Shown: positions 1 to 8,949, numbered from the stretch's first letter. The stretch: DNA of 47,008 nucleotides from Schinkia azotoformans LMG 9581 (GCF_000307855.1 NZ_AJLR01000151.1:1-47008); one strand, 5' to 3'. Notes: generated from the sequence alone by a model not told the origin. Numbers and translations are program-made.

Positions 1-510
1 CTCTGCGAAAGTTGAGTTATATTCTTAATCAAAGTATTACTATGGAACCTCTAAAAGACCTAGTAGACCTAATACACTATTAACTAGACTTAAAATAAAA
101 TTTAATTATTCTATTAATAATTCTATCTTTTTCACCTCCTTTTACCGTATTATCTTTCTACAGAAATCGATTCAATTGCGGCGGCTTTGTTGCTTTATAT
201 CGATTTTCAGCACCAATACTATAAACACTAGTAGTGGTTAATTAGAATTTTAGGACAAAACATTTACAAGTAGTCATATTTTTCCGAAAATTGAATATTA
301 TGATCCTTTTTATAACAAAATGTGCGAATTAACAAAAAAACATTGCGTTTAAGAAGGGAAAATTGTCTTTTAGGAAAAATCAACCATTAAAATTACAGAT
401 TCTTTATAATTAGGTAGAAAAAAGAGGAGATTGAGAAACGGGAAAAACTATTTTTATTTCTAGCTAGTAATTATTATTAGCACTCATTTTAAAAAGAAAG
501 GGGGATTCTG
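1..510. other. AT-rich intergenic region upstream of agrD
   Basis: No convincing gene is visible on either strand. The right part (about 340-510) holds a candidate agr promoter with a tandem repeat, described separately, and the agrD ribosome binding site AAAGGGGG just before 511. The left part (1-340) is AT-rich, with stop codons in all frames and no clear hairpin followed by a T-run. Confidence 0.6.
345..410 (+). promoter_or_regulatory. candidate AgrA-type promoter of agrDBCA
   Basis: Two imperfect 9-bp direct repeats, GCGTTTAAG at 345-353 and GTCTTTTAG at 365-373, are 20 bp apart and agree at 6 of 9 positions. They sit upstream of a good -10 box TATAAT at 405-410; the expected -35 position (about 382-387) is poor. 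LytTR regulators such as AgrA bind pairs of 9-bp sites one to two helical turns apart, just upstream of weak -35 boxes. The arrangement fits positive autoregulation. This is inference from spacing and a loose motif match. Confidence 0.35.
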
Positions 511-666
511 ATGAATAACTATCGTTCAACAAAAAGTTTACTGATTAAAAAACTTTCTAATCTTGTTATTGCCTTTAGTGGGATAGCTGTTATACAAGGC
601 TGTACTTTTTTTCTTCACGAGGAAGAACTACCGGAGGTACTCAAAAATGAACATCCTTTTAAATAA
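511..666 (+). CDS. agrD: AgrD-type autoinducing peptide precursor
   Basis: This 51-residue ORF starts at ATG 511, 6-8 nt after a strong AAAGGGGG site. It has the AgrD architecture. An N-terminal basic amphipathic/hydrophobic helix (about residues 1-29) anchors the precursor in the membrane. The core has Cys31 in G-CTFFL, and the acidic proline-containing C-terminal tail begins HEEELPEVLK. In Staphylococcus aureus AgrD the equivalent stretch is CDFIM followed by DEVEVPKEL, so the predicted signal is a five-residue thiolactone ring CTFFL (Cys31-Leu35) with a short N-terminal tail. AgrB, encoded next, would cut after Leu35 and cyclise; AgrC would sense the product. Unlike S. aureus agr (order B-D-C-A), agrD here is first and separated from agrB by a hairpin. 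The assignment rests on motif and context together and is firm; the exact N-terminus of the mature peptide is not predictable. Confidence 0.88.
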   Translation: MNNYRSTKSLLIKKLSNLVIAFSGIAVIQGCTFFLHEEELPEVLKNEHPFK

Positions 667-701
667 GTAAAACTAAGGATGCTATAGCTTGATATCACAT
701 T

Positions 702-750
702 ATTAAAAGCAGCAAAACAATGTTAATTGCTAGGCTGCTTTTAATTTGTC
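702..750 (+). terminator. intrinsic terminator/attenuator between agrD and agrB
   Basis: A 12-bp perfect inverted repeat, ATTAAAAGCAGC at 702-713 and GCTGCTTTTAAT at 734-745, has a 20-nt loop and is followed by a T-rich tract. It lies inside the presumed agr operon, so it probably reduces transcription of agrBCA relative to agrD or fixes the 3' end of an agrD-only transcript. Confidence 0.7.
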
Positions 751-784
751 TTTATTGGTATAATTAGGGAGCGGGGGCGAATTA

Positions 785-1342
785 ATGCAGCAACTGGAGC
801 AGCGACTTGTTCATTATTTAACACAAGCACATTATACAGAGGTGGAAAAAGCGAAAATTGCTTTTGGCGTAAAGTTAATACTTTCTGATCTATCCAAATT
901 TATCGCTGTTTATGGGGTAGCTATTCTATTAGATTGCTGGTTTCAGGTCATTATTATGCACTTGGCCTTCTATTTTTTACGTCAAGTTAGCTTGGGGTAT
1001 CATTTTTCTAGTAACCTTCAATGCGTGATATGGAGCATTTTTTTGTTTCCTGTTCTTTGTAAGATTCAAATAATTATTACTTTTGAACATCATCTGCTGC
1101 TTCTATTAGCAAGTACATTTATATTATTTCTTTTTGCACCTGTAGGTACAAAAAAACATGGAATTGTCAGCCAGAAACATCGTAGCTACTTACAAAAAAA
1201 GTGTTGGATTCGATTGGTCATTATTCTCGTACTCTATCTTTTACTACCTCAAAATATCCAACCATTTATCGCTTTAGGTGTCAGTGTTCAAGCTATCCTA
1301 GTAATCATCCAGCTCATTCTAAATAAGAAAGCGGCATTTTGA
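785..1342 (+). CDS. agrB: AgrB, pheromone-processing membrane protease
   Basis: This 185-residue polytopic membrane protein has the length and helix pattern of AgrB (usually about 190). AgrB removes the C-terminal tail of AgrD and forms the thiolactone. The catalytic His and Cys of S. aureus AgrB (His77, Cys84) are matched by His73 in LGYH and Cys80 in SNLQC, with the same seven-residue spacing, preceded by the conserved Arg66. A cytoplasmic charged N-terminus (about 1-28) leads into hydrophobic segments at about 30-55, 56-75, 85-120 and 140-180. The start ATG 785 follows a GGGAGCGGGGG site. It lies 118 bp after agrD and 94 bp before agrC. Together with agrD, agrC and agrA it forms one quorum-sensing locus. 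Confidence 0.9.
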   Translation: MQQLEQRLVHYLTQAHYTEVEKAKIAFGVKLILSDLSKFIAVYGVAILLDCWFQVIIMHLAFYFLRQVSLGYHFSSNLQCVIWSIFLFPVLCKIQIIITFEHHLLLLLASTFILFLFAPVGTKKHGIVSQKHRSYLQKKCWIRLVIILVLYLLLPQNIQPFIALGVSVQAILVIIQLILNKKAAF

Positions 1343-1436
1343 TGACGGTCTATCATTCAATCAGAATAAATTATCACCTGCATAAAAAAACAAAAAGCAC
1401 TGCCATTGAAAATGGCAACGAACAGGATAATATAGC

Positions 1437-2699
1437 ATGATAATTATTGGAATTATAGAATTTATCGCATTATTTATAGCAGTATTATTTTTGGCTAATA
1501 TTAGAATTGATTTATTAAAGTTAATAGTAGGATTTATTTTAATTTTAATTCCCTCGTTGATAGGTTTTTTCTATTTTTCCCAAGGGGTAGGAATTATCGT
1601 TTTATTCGTAGGTTTGTCTTTTTTATTTTATATATTGGCGAAAACGAAATGGGTTCTTATTGATGTATGTATAGTCATGATGCTGGGAATCTTAGCAGAT
1701 AATATCTCTCAATTTTTACAAAATAAACCGATAGGCGGTCATGATTCAATTATTATGCATATTATCTTGTTTAATTGTGTCTTCTCTGCACTTATCGTAC
1801 TTTATAAAGTGATTTTGAAAAGAAAGATGACATATGTCTACCTATCTTTTGTCAATCAATTAATTATAATAGTATTGATAATTGTTACTGTTGCAATTTT
1901 CTATATTAACGTCTTTGTCTTACATACGAAGATGCTTGTAATAATAAATATAGCTATCCAATTACTCTATCTTTCGCTTATTATTTTATTATTTTCATTA
2001 TTACTAAGAACAACCAAAAAAGAGTATATGGTTAAGCAAAAAGAAATATTGCAACAACATTTTAGTGAATATACCAAAGCATTGGCAAAAGTAAATGAAG
2101 ATATGCAAAAGTTCCGTCATGATTATATGAATATATTATTATCAATTCGGGGCTACCTTGATGAAAAAAATATAGATGGCTTAACGGATTATTTTTACAC
2201 ATACATTATTCCTACGGAGCAGCAAACACTGTTTCGTAATAAAATGTTTGGTGTACTTGAAAAATTAGAAGTATTAGATATTAAAAGTATTATTGCCTCT
2301 AAAATGATCCAAGCAGAAAGGGAAAATATTGAGGTGAATCTCGAAATTCCTCAGCAAATTTCACAAATTAATATCGATCCAATTGATCTTACACGTGTAA
2401 TTGGCATCTATTTAGACAATGCAATAGAAGCTAGTGAAAACATTAAAAATCCTTGCATCAATATGGCTTTCTTCCAAAATACTGAAGAAAATATTATTAT
2501 TATTGAAAATAAATGTAACCCAGACAACCTGCATCTAGACAAGCTGTTCAATAAGTCCTTTTCTACTAAAGGAGAACAGCGCGGACTAGGTTTGCTTAAT
2601 GCACGCTCTATTTTAAATAAATATGATCATATAACAATGAATACACGTATTGAAAAAGATTGGTTTATCCAAGAAATACAAATTGACCAAAGGAGTTGA
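1437..2699 (+). CDS. agrC: AgrC-type receptor histidine kinase
   Basis: This 420-residue sensor kinase has about six or seven membrane helices in residues 1-200, the pheromone sensor region. A cytoplasmic linker (about 200-230) and a kinase core of the HPK10/GHKL type follow. The H-box is KFRHDYMN (His near residue 229), the N-box is IGIYLDNAIEAS, and the G-box includes STKGEQRGLGLLNARS. The weak hydrophobic N-terminal sensor without a large extracellular loop is typical of AgrC. It should bind the cyclic peptide made from agrD and phosphorylate AgrA. A 7-bp stem, TGCCATT/AATGGCA at 1400-1416, lies between agrB and agrC. agrC ends 8 nt before the preferred agrA start. Confidence 0.88.
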   Translation: MIIIGIIEFIALFIAVLFLANIRIDLLKLIVGFILILIPSLIGFFYFSQGVGIIVLFVGLSFLFYILAKTKWVLIDVCIVMMLGILADNISQFLQNKPIGGHDSIIMHIILFNCVFSALIVLYKVILKRKMTYVYLSFVNQLIIIVLIIVTVAIFYINVFVLHTKMLVIINIAIQLLYLSLIILLFSLLLRTTKKEYMVKQKEILQQHFSEYTKALAKVNEDMQKFRHDYMNILLSIRGYLDEKNIDGLTDYFYTYIIPTEQQTLFRNKMFGVLEKLEVLDIKSIIASKMIQAERENIEVNLEIPQQISQINIDPIDLTRVIGIYLDNAIEASENIKNPCINMAFFQNTEENIIIIENKCNPDNLHLDKLFNKSFSTKGEQRGLGLLNARSILNKYDHITMNTRIEKDWFIQEIQIDQRS

Positions 2700-2707
2700 A
2701 ACAAACC

Positions 2708-3460
2708 ATGCGTGTTATTTTATGTGAGGACGATCCACAACAGCGACGATTCTTACAATCTACTATTTTGCAATATACGAGTTTTCACGAAACGAATATA
2801 GAACTAGTACTTTGTGCAGCAAAACCTGAAGAAGTGATGACCTATCTTACAGATCATCAGGCGGATTGCTATTTTTTGGATATTGAGCTAGATGCGGACA
2901 TAAACGGACTAGAACTGGCTCAATTCATTCGGGAAAAGGATCCTTTAGCCAATATTATCTTTATCACAACATTTGCCGATAAATTGAAACTGACATTTAC
3001 CTATAAACTAGCAGCATTAGATTATATCCTAAAAGAAGCTCCAAATTTAAAAGATAATATCATTTCTGCTTTGCAAGTGGCTTTTGAAAAGTATGAACAA
3101 ATTCATTTCAAAGAAGAAACAGGATTTTTTGCATTAAAAATCGGGGAGTTCATCAAAAAAGTACGCTTTGAAGATATTTATTACTTTGAGACCTCACACC
3201 ATGCACATAAAGTTATCCTAAGGGAGATAAATGGTTTCTATGAATTTTACGGGAATTTAAAAGAAATTGAAGAAAAAATAGATGAACGCTTTTTCCGTTG
3301 TCACCGCAGCTATTTGATTAATCTTGATTATATAGAAAAACTTGATATGCAAAAAAGACAAGTGTTGCTGAAAAACGGTACCATTTGTGATGTCTCTTAT
3401 CGTTATTGGAAAAACTTAAAACAGCACTTTTTACAAAGTCAATTAACAGGACACAAGTAA
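2708..3460 (+). CDS. agrA: AgrA-type LytTR response regulator
   Basis: This is a 250-residue response regulator. The receiver domain (about 1-125) has the acidic pair in MRVILCEDDP, the phospho-acceptor Asp in CYFLDIEL and the conserved Lys in LDYILKEA. A LytTR DNA-binding domain (about 140-240) contains GFYEFYGNLKEIE and FFRCHRSYLINLDYIE. LytTR domains bind pairs of 9-bp direct repeats. A TTG at 2696 is in frame but abuts the AAAGGAG site, so ATG 2708 is preferred (spacing 12). The gene follows agrC directly and completes the two-component pair. The likely target in this window is the repeat pair upstream of agrD. Confidence 0.88.
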   Translation: MRVILCEDDPQQRRFLQSTILQYTSFHETNIELVLCAAKPEEVMTYLTDHQADCYFLDIELDADINGLELAQFIREKDPLANIIFITTFADKLKLTFTYKLAALDYILKEAPNLKDNIISALQVAFEKYEQIHFKEETGFFALKIGEFIKKVRFEDIYYFETSHHAHKVILREINGFYEFYGNLKEIEEKIDERFFRCHRSYLINLDYIEKLDMQKRQVLLKNGTICDVSYRYWKNLKQHFLQSQLTGHK

Positions 3461-3509
3461 CAAATAATATTTAAACTAGTAGCAAATTTGGCTCCCCGAA
3501 TCCAGATAG

Positions 3510-4322
3510 CTATGCTTCATTTTTCACAAGCTTCTTTTCAAGCCACTCCACCAATTTGTACATAATCGTTGCAAATACTGCTATAAGCAACAGGCTCATT
3601 AATACGAGCGTAAAATTGAAGACCTGGAAGCCGTATATAATTAGATATCCGAGCCCCTTAGCGGATACAAGAAATTCCCCGACAATAATCCCAACCCATG
3701 ATAAGCCTACATTCACCTTTAACGTTGAAATGATTGTTGGAAACGAAGCGGGAAGGATCGTGTGCTGGAATGTTTGGACTCTTGTCGCTCCGAACGTTTG
3801 CATTACTTTAATATAATTGGAATCTACCTCTCGAAAAGACGTGTATACAACGATTGTTGTAATGATAACGGATATAATCGTTCCCATGGCAATTATGGAG
3901 GTATAACCTGGTCCCAAAGCAACGATAAGGATCGGTCCTAAGGCTACCTTTGGCATCGCGTTTAAGATGACGAGGTAGGGGTCAAGGATATTCGATAACC
4001 GTGGCGACCACCATAGGATGGCAGCTAAAATTGTACCTAACAATGTCCCTAAAATAAATCCTAGAATCGTCTCAAACAATGTAACTTGTAAATTAACAAG
4101 CAAAGAACCGTCGCTTATTTTTGTTAAAAATAAATTCCACACTTTCGTAGGAGAACTGAAAATTAGTGGATCAATCCAGTGATATTTACTGGAAATTTCC
4201 CATAAGCCAAAAAAGGTAATAAAAATAAGAAGCTGCCAAAATTGAGTCAAGCGTTTTTCTTTTTTTAACGTCTGTAAATATTCTTTGTGCAGAAGCTCTG
4301 TGTTACGTTGTTTTTGACTCAA
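3510..4322 (-). CDS. ytlD: ABC importer permease, NitT/TauT type (YtlD-like)
   Basis: This 270-residue inner-membrane permease has about six transmembrane helices and the BPD_transp_1 coupling signature around [19 protein letters not shown] (the EAA-type loop contacting the ATPase). Family and length match SsuC/TauC/ThiX permeases. The start appears to be TTG 4322, preceded by GGAGGAG at good distance, and it overlaps the end of ytlC by 20 bp. This indicates an operon ytlA-ytlC-ytlD with coupled translation. The substrate cannot be read from the sequence: related systems carry nitrate, aliphatic sulfonates, taurine or thiamine precursors. The gene converges on agrA. Confidence 0.85.
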   Translation of the reverse strand: MSQKQRNTELLHKEYLQTLKKEKRLTQFWQLLIFITFFGLWEISSKYHWIDPLIFSSPTKVWNLFLTKISDGSLLVNLQVTLFETILGFILGTLLGTILAAILWWSPRLSNILDPYLVILNAMPKVALGPILIVALGPGYTSIIAMGTIISVIITTIVVYTSFREVDSNYIKVMQTFGATRVQTFQHTILPASFPTIISTLKVNVGLSWVGIIVGEFLVSAKGLGYLIIYGFQVFNFTLVLMSLLLIAVFATIMYKLVEWLEKKLVKNEA

Positions 4323-5079
4323 GATTGTTCAACTCCTCCCATATGATTTGGAATAACTCTGAAAAACTCGGATGCTGCCTCGCTGCAAAAGGGGTAAGGC
4401 CTTGTAACTCTTTTGGGACAATAAAGGATTGTGCGATTTCTCCTGGATTTGCTTTCAGGAGGAAAATACGGTCACTCATGGCGATGGCTTCGCCGATGTC
4501 ATGGGTTACCAAAAGCGCTGTTTTATTATACTCTTTTAAAATTTGAAACACTAAATCTTCAAGTTTAAGCTTTGTTTGATAATCAAGTGCGGAAAAGGGC
4601 TCATCAAGCAAGAGAATTTTTGGATATGTTGAAAGTGTTCGAACTAATGCCACGCGCTGGCGCATTCCACCTGATAATTCACTTGGATACTTTTTTTCTA
4701 TGTTTTCCAACTTCATCTCTTTTAGAAGATCAAGAGACTTTTGATAATTTTCCGGGGTATCGATTTTCATTATTTTTAAACCAAGCGTAATATTTTCCTC
4801 GATTGTTTTCCACGGGAAAAGATAATCCTGCTGGAGCATATAACCGATCATCGCCTTCTGGTCGCTAACATTTATGCCATCAATTTTAATAGAACCTTCC
4901 GTCGGTTCTAAGAGTCCCGCAATGATCGAAAGTAATGTTGTTTTCCCACAGCCGCTAGGGCCGAGGAAGGAGATAAATTCCCCCTCCTCAATTGAAAGTG
5001 ATATATTTTCTAGAGCCGTAGTTGCTGTTTTTGGAGAAAAATAGGTGTGATAAACATTTTCGATTTCTAAAAAGCTCAT
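4303..5079 (-). CDS. ytlC: ABC importer ATP-binding protein, NitT/TauT type (YtlC-like)
   Basis: This 258-residue nucleotide-binding subunit energises the YtlD permease. It shows Walker [12 protein letters not shown], the Q-loop in [12 protein letters not shown], the ABC signature [13 protein letters not shown], Walker [13 protein letters not shown] and the switch histidine in [10 protein letters not shown]. The length is normal for the SsuB/TauB/ThiZ group. ATG 5079 follows a GGGAGG site and lies 18 bp after ytlA. It overlaps ytlD, as expected for an operon encoding a matched transporter. Confidence 0.92.
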   Translation of the reverse strand: MSFLEIENVYHTYFSPKTATTALENISLSIEEGEFISFLGPSGCGKTTLLSIIAGLLEPTEGSIKIDGINVSDQKAMIGYMLQQDYLFPWKTIEENITLGLKIMKIDTPENYQKSLDLLKEMKLENIEKKYPSELSGGMRQRVALVRTLSTYPKILLLDEPFSALDYQTKLKLEDLVFQILKEYNKTALLVTHDIGEAIAMSDRIFLLKANPGEIAQSFIVPKELQGLTPFAARQHPSFSELFQIIWEELNNLESKTT

Positions 5080-5097
5080 TGGAGAAAAACCTCCCTC

Positions 5098-6090
5098 CTA
5101 TTTAGCCATCACTTTTTTCGCAATGTCTGTATTTACAAGTGTTTCATAATCAATTCGTTTTGGAAGATCACCGGCTTCATCCATAATGTCCTGTAAGTTG
5201 TTCCACTCTTCTTCATCCAAAATTGGATCGGTAGCAAAGGAACCTTGGCTCTTATAGCGGTCAACAACCGTTTCAATAATGGATAGGTCCGTGTCTTGGA
5301 AATGTGGCGCAATTGCTTCGGCAATTTCTTTCGCACTATGCTCCTGAACCCAAATCTGTGCTTTATAAACAGCTTTCGTGAATTTTTCAATAACCTCAGG
5401 ATTTTCCTTCATGTAGCTATCCCGAGCCATAAATGTTGTATATGGAACATGACCGGACTCCGTTCCAAATGATGCTACAATGTATCCTTTTCCTTCATTT
5501 TCAAAAATACTGGCTGTCGGTTCGAACAATTGCACATAATCGCCTGTTCCAGAGGCAAAAGCATTCGGGATATTAGCGAAATCGATGTTTTGAATCAAAG
5601 TCGTGTCATTATGCGGATCAATACCATGTTTCTTGAGAACGAATTCTCCAACCATTTGCGGCATGCCGCCTTTACGCTGTCCTAGGAAGGTGCTGCCTTT
5701 TAATTGCTCCCATGTGAAATTGTCAACTTTTTCACGAGCAACAAGAAACGTGCCATCAGTTTGAGTAAGTTGCGCAAAGTTGATGACCGGATCCGTTGCA
5801 CCTTGGGCTTCCACGTAAATTGAGGTCTCAGAGCCTACTAAAGCAACATCCGCTCCGCCTGTTAACAAGGCTGTCATTGTTTTATCTCCGCCCCAAGTAG
5901 TCGTCATTTCAACATCAAGGCCCTCTTCAGCAAAAAAACCTTTTTCAAGCGCTACATATTCTGGGGCATAAAAAATCGAGCGAGTAACCTCAGCCAGCCT
6001 AACCTTCTGTGGTGTATCTTGTGAACATGCCGTAAATGCAAATAGAACAAGTAAAGATATTGTTACCACCATTAGTTGACGAAATTTCAT
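5098..6090 (-). CDS. ytlA: lipoprotein substrate-binding protein of NitT/TauT ABC importer (YtlA-like)
   Basis: This 330-residue extracellular binding protein has a lipoprotein signal peptide. The basic start MKFRQLM is followed by a hydrophobic stretch and the lipobox FTAC (Cys near residue 22 of the preferred start), so it should be lipid-anchored outside the membrane. The fold signature is NMT1/THI5-like (ThiY/SsuA): an N-terminal APEYVALEKGFFAEEGLDVE and a GADVALVGSE segment that line the ligand cleft. ATG 6090 is preferred over the in-frame TTG 6099, because the AAGGGGG site lies 10 nt upstream of the ATG. It is the first gene of the ytlACD operon. The ligand is unknown. Confidence 0.88.
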   Translation of the reverse strand: MKFRQLMVVTISLLVLFAFTACSQDTPQKVRLAEVTRSIFYAPEYVALEKGFFAEEGLDVEMTTTWGGDKTMTALLTGGADVALVGSETSIYVEAQGATDPVINFAQLTQTDGTFLVAREKVDNFTWEQLKGSTFLGQRKGGMPQMVGEFVLKKHGIDPHNDTTLIQNIDFANIPNAFASGTGDYVQLFEPTASIFENEGKGYIVASFGTESGHVPYTTFMARDSYMKENPEVIEKFTKAVYKAQIWVQEHSAKEIAEAIAPHFQDTDLSIIETVVDRYKSQGSFATDPILDEEEWNNLQDIMDEAGDLPKRIDYETLVNTDIAKKVMAK

Positions 6091-6176
6091 ATTATACAAA
6101 CCCCCTTGAATTGAATCTAAAATAGACTATGATGAAAGAATAAAATGTGTGAATGCCCATGTAAAAATTTAAATGG

Positions 6177-6226
6177 AGCCATGCACCAATTGTCGGTGGG
6201 GGTGCCTGTCCCCGCATGGCAGTTGA
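6177..6226. repeat. REP-like palindrome between ytlA and ytmA
   Basis: CCATGC and GCATGG arms enclose a GC-rich core with GGTGCCTGTCCCC. The sequence style matches the other GC-rich palindromes at 16.27, 21.06 and 22.91 kb and contrasts with the AT-rich surroundings. It lies between the divergent starts of ytlA and ytmA. Confidence 0.5.
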
Positions 6227-6249
6227 TATAGCAGAAGGGAGTTAAGTTA

Positions 6250-7074
6250 GTGTTGAAGTATGTTAACATAATTGATTCGCAACGATATCCTTCACCGCAC
6301 CCTGAGATCGATGTCTTTCTCATTACATATTTAAGCGATCGTTACCGGGTTAAGGCTTTTTTAGCCGTTCCAAAATGGGAGCCGGAGCGGAGAAATGGGA
6401 AGTTTCCAGGCTTTTTATACTTAAGAGGTGGAATTAAAGGTGTAGGAATGGTGCGAGTTGGAAGAATCATTCAATTTGCCTCGGAAGGCTTTGTTGTAGT
6501 TGCACCATTTTACAGAGGGAATTGCGGTGGGGAAGGTTATGAGGATTTTGCTGGGGAAGATCGAAGAGATGCCTTTGAGGCATTTGAAATATTGAAGGAG
6601 CACCCTTTAGTGGATCGCAATAATATCCATATATTTGGCTTTTCCCGTGGAGGTGTGATGGCATTAATTACAGCGATTGAAAAGCCTGATGCGAGATCAA
6701 TCGTGACATGGGGAGGTGTCTCCGATATGACTTTAACATATGAAGAAAGAGAAGATCTCAGAAGAATGATGAAGCGGGTGATCGGTGGAACCCCGGCTAA
6801 GGTTCCTGACCAGTACAGCTGGAGAACCCCGTTAGACCAAGTAGAAAAAATCAATGCCCAGGTATTAATCATCCATGGAGCACAGGACAAAAATGTATCA
6901 GTGGAACATGCGTATTTATTGGAAAATAAGCTAAAAGAGCATGGTAAACGGTATTCTAAATGGATTTTCGAGGAATACACCCATTACTTCCCGCCACAAG
7001 TTAATCGTCAAGTTGTTCAGAAACTAGCGCAATGGATGCAACAAGGTGAGGATGGTACCGCTATAAGAATTTAA
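6250..7074 (+). CDS. ytmA: alpha/beta hydrolase, prolyl-oligopeptidase-like (YtmA)
   Basis: This 274-residue single-domain alpha/beta hydrolase of the S9/dienelactone-hydrolase type has the nucleophile elbow GFSRGGVM (Ser near 134). The probable acid is Asp in IHGAQDKNV and the base is His in YTHYF. FLYLRGG and APFYRGNCGGEG form the oxyanion side of the pocket. No signal peptide is present, so it is cytoplasmic. GTG 6250 has an AAGGGAG site 8 nt upstream; TTG 6253 is an alternative. It is divergent from the ytlACD operon, as in B. subtilis. The substrate is unknown; a small ester or peptide is likely. Confidence 0.82.
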   Translation: MLKYVNIIDSQRYPSPHPEIDVFLITYLSDRYRVKAFLAVPKWEPERRNGKFPGFLYLRGGIKGVGMVRVGRIIQFASEGFVVVAPFYRGNCGGEGYEDFAGEDRRDAFEAFEILKEHPLVDRNNIHIFGFSRGGVMALITAIEKPDARSIVTWGGVSDMTLTYEEREDLRRMMKRVIGGTPAKVPDQYSWRTPLDQVEKINAQVLIIHGAQDKNVSVEHAYLLENKLKEHGKRYSKWIFEEYTHYFPPQVNRQVVQKLAQWMQQGEDGTAIRI

Positions 7075-7183
7075 TCCAACATCAAATGCTCTCAGGGGTC
7101 GGTTTGATTATGGATAACAAGCGATTACAATCATCTTCAAGAGAACAAATCAAACTAAGTCTGTCATCCTTTTTCATTCCAAC

Positions 7184-7226
7184 AAAAAAAGCACGGAACC
7201 CCATCAAACGGGCATCACCGTGCTTT
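7184..7226 (-). terminator. terminator of pckA
   Basis: The 9-bp stem AAAGCACGG/CCGTGCTTT has a GC-rich loop and is followed on the minus strand by seven T residues (A-run at 7184-7190). It lies just after the pckA stop codon. Confidence 0.88.
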
Positions 7227-7234
7227 GAATTTTA

Positions 7235-8821
7235 TTATTTTACCAATGGACCTGCATTTTTGATTTCGTCAGATACATCACCGAACTGCTTGAAGTTTTC
7301 ATTGAATGCTTGTGCTAATTCTAATGCTTTCTTCTCGTATGCAGCACCGTCAGCCCAAGTTTTCTTAGGTTGTAATACTTCATCAGGTACTCCAGGGCAA
7401 TGTAATGGAATTTGTAATCCAAAGATTGGGTCTGTTACTGTTTCAACGTTGTCTAAATCTCCTTCAAGAGCAGCACGAACCATTGCTCTAGTGTAAGAAA
7501 GATTCATACGCTTACCAACGCCGTATTCACCGCCAGTCCAACCAGTGTTAACTAAGAATACATGTGCATTGTATTGGTCGATTTTTTCGCCAAGCATTTC
7601 AGCATACACTCTTGCTGGTCTTGGTAAGAATGGGGAACCAAAGCATGTTGAGAATGCTGGTTGTGGTTCAGTGATGCCACGCTCAGTTCCAGCAACCTTA
7701 CTTGTATAGCCACTGATAAAGTGGTACATTGCTTGCTCTTTAGTTAAACGGCTTACTGGAGGTAAAACGCCAGAAGCATCAGCTGTTAAGAAAATAATTG
7801 TATTTGGATGTCCACCAATACTTGGTGTTACGATATTATCAATTGCGTGAATTGGATAAGCCGCACGAGTATTTTCTGTTAATGATGAATCATCATAATC
7901 TGCCACTCTAGTAGCATCGTCAAGAACTACGTTTTCTAATACAGTACCGAAACGGATTGCATCCCAAATTTGTGGTTCCTTTTCTTGAGACAGGTTAATA
8001 CATTTAGCGTAGCAGCCACCCTCAATGTTAAATACGCCATTATTAGACCAACCATGCTCATCATCACCAATTAGACGACGATTTGGATCAGCAGATAATG
8101 TTGTTTTACCAGTACCTGATAATCCGAAGAATAATGCTACATCACCTTCTTGACCGATATTGGCTGAGCAGTGCATTGGCAATACATTCTTTTCAGGTAA
8201 TAAATAGTTCATAATAGAGAAAATGGACTTCTTCATTTCACCAGCATACTCAGTACCACCGATTAATACTGTTTTTTGCTCAAAAGAAATGATAATAAAT
8301 GTTTCTGATTTTACACCATCAACAGCTGGATCAGCTTTGAAATTAGGTGCAGTTATTACAGTAAATTCCGGAGTATGTGACTGTAATTCTTCATCAGTTG
8401 GACGAATAAATAATTGATGAACGAATAAATTATGCCATGCATATTCGTTGATTACTTGAATTGGTAAACGATATTTAGTATCTGCCCCGGCAAATCCTTG
8501 GAAACGGAAGATTTCATCTTTGGAACTTAAGTAATTTAACACTTTTTGATAAAGTGAATTGAATACTTCAGAAGAGATTGGTTGGTTAACGGAACCCCAA
8601 TCAATTTTATCTTTTGTTGAAGCCTCTTCGACAATGTATTTATCCTTTGGTGAACGGCCAGTATATTTTCCAGTTGTAGCACGGATAGCACCTGTTGAAG
8701 ATAATACAGCTTCTTCTCTTGATAGTGTTTTTTCCACTAATTGTGGAACAGACAGATTATGATGGACATTAGCTCCACTAATCACATCCTTTAATTCAAT
8801 CGTGTTACGAACAGAGTTCAT
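7235..8821 (-). CDS. pckA: phosphoenolpyruvate carboxykinase (ATP)
   Basis: This 528-residue cytosolic enzyme converts oxaloacetate plus ATP to phosphoenolpyruvate and CO2, the entry step of gluconeogenesis. Visible signatures are the kinase-1a P-loop [13 protein letters not shown], the upstream FGGT-like [13 protein letters not shown] with the metal-binding Lys, the metal-binding HCSANIG, and the C-terminal [10 protein letters not shown]. The length fits the ATP-dependent family. ATG 8821 (MNSVRNT) has AAGGAAGG upstream, so the longer in-frame start is not needed. It is divergent from metK as in B. subtilis and has its own terminator. Its promoter carries a candidate CcpN site (glycolytic repression), described separately. 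Confidence 0.96.
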   Translation of the reverse strand: MNSVRNTIELKDVISGANVHHNLSVPQLVEKTLSREEAVLSSTGAIRATTGKYTGRSPKDKYIVEEASTKDKIDWGSVNQPISSEVFNSLYQKVLNYLSSKDEIFRFQGFAGADTKYRLPIQVINEYAWHNLFVHQLFIRPTDEELQSHTPEFTVITAPNFKADPAVDGVKSETFIIISFEQKTVLIGGTEYAGEMKKSIFSIMNYLLPEKNVLPMHCSANIGQEGDVALFFGLSGTGKTTLSADPNRRLIGDDEHGWSNNGVFNIEGGCYAKCINLSQEKEPQIWDAIRFGTVLENVVLDDATRVADYDDSSLTENTRAAYPIHAIDNIVTPSIGGHPNTIIFLTADASGVLPPVSRLTKEQAMYHFISGYTSKVAGTERGITEPQPAFSTCFGSPFLPRPARVYAEMLGEKIDQYNAHVFLVNTGWTGGEYGVGKRMNLSYTRAMVRAALEGDLDNVETVTDPIFGLQIPLHCPGVPDEVLQPKKTWADGAAYEKKALELAQAFNENFKQFGDVSDEIKNAGPLVK

Positions 8822-8874
8822 GAACAAAACCTTCCTTTTCATTAATTTAAATCATTTTATAATCTAATCTATAA

Positions 8875-8912
8875 TATGTTAAATAGTATAACATATTTAG
8901 ATTAATAGTCTA
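8875..8912 (-). promoter_or_regulatory. pckA promoter with candidate CcpN operator
   Basis: On the minus strand a -35-like TAGACT (8907-8912) and a -10 TATACT (8885-8890) are separated by 16 bp. The -10 is embedded in TATGTTATACT (8885-8895), which fits the CcpN consensus TRTGHYATAYW at all 11 positions. A second box, TATGTTAAATA (8875-8885, plus strand), fits 10 of 11. Together they form the inverted repeat TATGTT-N9-AACATA. In B. subtilis CcpN represses pckA and gapB during glycolysis. The match is seen in the sequence; the function is inferred. Confidence 0.55.
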
Positions 8913-8949
8913 TACTATTTAAAATCTTTATCTAATTTTTAAATTTTAA

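Noticed and set aside
45-145. Strong minus-strand ribosome-site sequence (AAAAGGAGGTG) followed by a short hydrophobic frame
   Set aside because: The only start overlaps the site and the frame is broken by a TAA after nine codons; no alternative start follows at a suitable distance.
757-764. Extended -10 TGGTATAAT just before agrB
   Set aside because: A start of transcription near 771 would fall inside the agrB ribosome binding site (767-777), so it cannot serve as the agrB promoter in a normal way.
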